A DNA stretch of 14,444 nucleotides from CALKKN01 sp050118555 (GTDB lineage: Bacteria; Pseudomonadota; Gammaproteobacteria; Xanthomonadales; SZUA-36), in contig JASFKQ010000081.1 of assembly GCA_050118555.1 (NCBI GenBank), forward strand, positions 1 to 14,444, read 5' to 3'. Below the pieces are notes generated by a model, which did no database searches, was not told the origin of the DNA, and saw only the letters and a list, made by a program, of their open reading frames with translations. Below are positions 12,804 to 14,444 of this stretch, one piece after another; the stretch's first letter is position 1; each line of letters begins with the position of its first letter. Made by a program: the position numbers and the translations under genes.

Positions 12804-14444
12804 CTAACCCGCGAGGTCTTCGACGGCGAGTTGCGCCGCCCTGAAGGCGCCTTCCGTCATCGCGTCCGCCTGGGCATCGGAATTGGCGATGGCGATGCGG
12901 CCGAACGGCTTGCGTGCAGCGAGCCACGGCGACCGCTGCGGCGACAACTCATCGAGCATCCAGGCGAACTGGCCCGTTTCCGGGTCGCAGCCGTAGGCAT
13001 AGCCGTGCGGCCAGCGATTGACAGTGATCGCTTCGATATCGCGCGCGGGGTCGAAACCTCCCTCGGACAACATGCGGCCCAGCTGATCCCGGATCTTGAG
13101 TTCGAACGTCTCGAACGTCGTCGTGAGCAGGGCCACCCGGGCTGCCCGCCACTGTTCAGGTGGTGGTCTTCCCCGCATCTGCGGATCCAGCGGGGCACGG
13201 TTCAGTCGCAGTATGACCGGCTCGTCCGGGGCAGCGGAGTGACGGTATCCTCCGATACTCACGGGATCGGTCAGACGAACGGTTTCGAAGTAGCTGCCCG
13301 GGCAACGCGCGCCGCTCATGCCAATTCGGGCGAAGGCCTGCCAGTTGCGAAGAAGCACGTTGGTGTAGATCAACGGCGCCTTGAACGCGAGCGACAGGGC
13401 TTTCTTCTGCGCCGCCGGCAGTTCGTCGCAGATATACGGGATAACCATGTTATAGCACGCCAATACGCAGCGCGCGCCGCGCACCCGATATCCACGGCCA
13501 TGCTCGACATACGTGACCTCCACTTCCTCGGCTGTTTTCGGGTCGCCGCGGTGCCTGACGTTGACAGCCGTGCTGTTGAGCCTGATGCGAACCGGTGAAT
13601 CGGCGGCGTCGAGCGCACCGTAATCGAAGCGCGCCGTCACGACGTCGTCGAGGGTGCTACCGGGCGCGACGTCAGGCACCAGCGCCCGCACAATCAATCG
13701 TGCGATGGTCGCATTGCCGTCGGGAAACTGGCAGAACAGCGATTTTTCACTCGGCACGGCGCCGGTTTCGACATAGTCGTTCAAACCGAGTGCGGCGGTC
13801 CCGGGCCAGCCTTCGCCGATCGCCACCCAGGTGGATATTTCATCCAGGCCGATGGCCCAGGTCGTAGAGTGCCACAGGAAAGACACTGCTTCGGGACCGA
13901 TGCCGACAGTCTCCCGGAGAAATTTCTGATAGCTCGTCGTTCGAACGAATGCGAGCTTCTCCCGGGGGCTGAAGCCTTCCAGGTAATCCGTGTCAGATTC
14001 GTACAGGCGGACGAGATCCTCCTGCGCCCGTTCCGACAGTTGCGCTTTCGCGAAATATTCGCGCCAGGACTGCTGGTCTTCGCGAATCAGAACCCGATCG
14101 AACCCGAAATTCTCTTTGCCGAGGAATACGGCGCGTTGCAGGCCACGTGATCCGTAGATCGTCTCGTCGTAAAAATCCGAGTACCGCGAAACATCGATGC
14201 CAAGCGCCTTCAACAGGCGGCGTCCCTCGCGGGTGTAGCGTCTCAGATCCTGGATGTTCTCCGTGCCGCCGTGCGACAGCAACATGCGGTCGCCATGCCA
14301 GAATTCATTGCGCTTGGCGTGACCGCCGAAATCGTCGTGGTTATCGAGTATCAGGATCCGCGCGTCCGGTTTCGCATCACGAAAATACCAGGCAGCCGCC
14401 AACCCACTCAGTCCGCCCCCGACGACGACGAGATCGTAACGCTC
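12804..14444 (-). CDS. FAD-dependent oxidoreductase, spermidine dehydrogenase-like (start outside window)
   Basis: The 546 visible residues begin ERYDLVVVGGGLSGLAAAWY, a Rossmann FAD-binding strand with the G-G-G-x-S-G loop, so only a short N-terminus (and any export signal) is missing. LILDNHDDFGGHAKRNEF follows at visible residues 32-49, and RWPHGYAYGCD lies near the C-terminus. Together with PDGNATIARLIVRALVPDVAPGS in the middle, these match remembered spermidine dehydrogenase (SpdH) sequences closely. Those enzymes oxidise spermidine at its secondary amine, passing electrons to a carrier. C-terminal GRIAIANSDAQADAM is the second FAD-contact motif. Stop is TAG at 12804-12806. Family call is firm; exact substrate is inferred. 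Confidence 0.78.
   Translation of the reverse strand, partial: ERYDLVVVGGGLSGLAAAWYFRDAKPDARILILDNHDDFGGHAKRNEFWHGDRMLLSHGGTENIQDLRRYTREGRRLLKALGIDVSRYSDFYDETIYGSRGLQRAVFLGKENFGFDRVLIREDQQSWREYFAKAQLSERAQEDLVRLYESDTDYLEGFSPREKLAFVRTTSYQKFLRETVGIGPEAVSFLWHSTTWAIGLDEISTWVAIGEGWPGTAALGLNDYVETGAVPSEKSLFCQFPDGNATIARLIVRALVPDVAPGSTLDDVVTARFDYGALDAADSPVRIRLNSTAVNVRHRGDPKTAEEVEVTYVEHGRGYRVRGARCVLACYNMVIPYICDELPAAQKKALSLAFKAPLIYTNVLLRNWQAFARIGMSGARCPGSYFETVRLTDPVSIGGYRHSAAPDEPVILRLNRAPLDPQMRGRPPPEQWRAARVALLTTTFETFELKIRDQLGRMLSEGGFDPARDIEAITVNRWPHGYAYGCDPETGQFAWMLDELSPQRSPWLAARKPFGRIAIANSDAQADAMTEGAFRAAQLAVEDLAG

Noticed and set aside
12631..12927. 98-codon minus-strand ORF overlapping the oxidoreductase end
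   Set aside because: Arg-rich translation in a shadow frame of the oxidoreductase and the membrane remnant; no motif.

Overview
The window is about 14.4 kb of GC-rich bacterial DNA (high-GC codon use, Shine-Dalgarno sites, several Sec-type signal peptides and one lipobox). It looks like a proteobacterium, probably an environmental gammaproteobacterium; this is inferred from protein style and from the REP-associated tyrosine transposase, not from a marker gene. There are no rRNA or tRNA genes. Most intact genes encode secreted or envelope hydrolases and oxidoreductases. Remnants of duplicated genes and mobile elements lie between them, so this is an accessory, rearranged region.

Left part (1-3333): a large secreted M28 zinc peptidase of the glutamate carboxypeptidase II type runs leftward off the edge. 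Next to its start is a short decayed piece that resembles the C-terminus of an IS91-family transposase. An intact exported metallo-beta-lactamase-fold hydrolase follows on the plus strand, with a perfect 20-bp palindrome across its stop codon.

Duplicated block (2357-6443): the intact MBL gene faces the last ~65 codons of a serine hydrolase. After a 1.1-kb cassette (small four-helix membrane protein plus TetR regulator, with two matching TetR-type palindromes) comes a frameshifted fragment of the same MBL gene facing a full-length copy of the same serine hydrolase. The simplest reading is an old tandem duplication of a convergent MBL/serine-hydrolase pair. One member was destroyed in each copy, and the TetR cassette occupies the point where the two broken 5' ends would have met.

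Mobile element (6550-7418): a REP-associated tyrosine (HUH Y1) transposase gene is bounded by a perfect 19-bp inverted repeat. Its right end carries five perfect head-to-tail copies of a 13-bp unit and its left end two inverted copies, one of them imperfect.

Sulfatase locus (7473-11261): a LysR regulator is divergent from an exported sulfatase with a C-T-A-G-R formylglycine motif. A T-N11-A palindrome lies upstream of a sigma70-like promoter, at the position expected for LysR activation. A strong intrinsic terminator separates the sulfatase from a HAD-family phosphatase lipoprotein, which suggests graded or attenuated expression of the second gene.

Right part (11262-14444): a 237-bp MITE-like element with 17-bp terminal inverted repeats and a set of 12-bp repeats precede a phytanoyl-CoA dioxygenase-family (Fe(II)/2-oxoglutarate) gene. 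Facing it is a FAD oxidoreductase strongly resembling spermidine dehydrogenase (start outside the window), and between the two lies a degenerate membrane-protein C-terminus.
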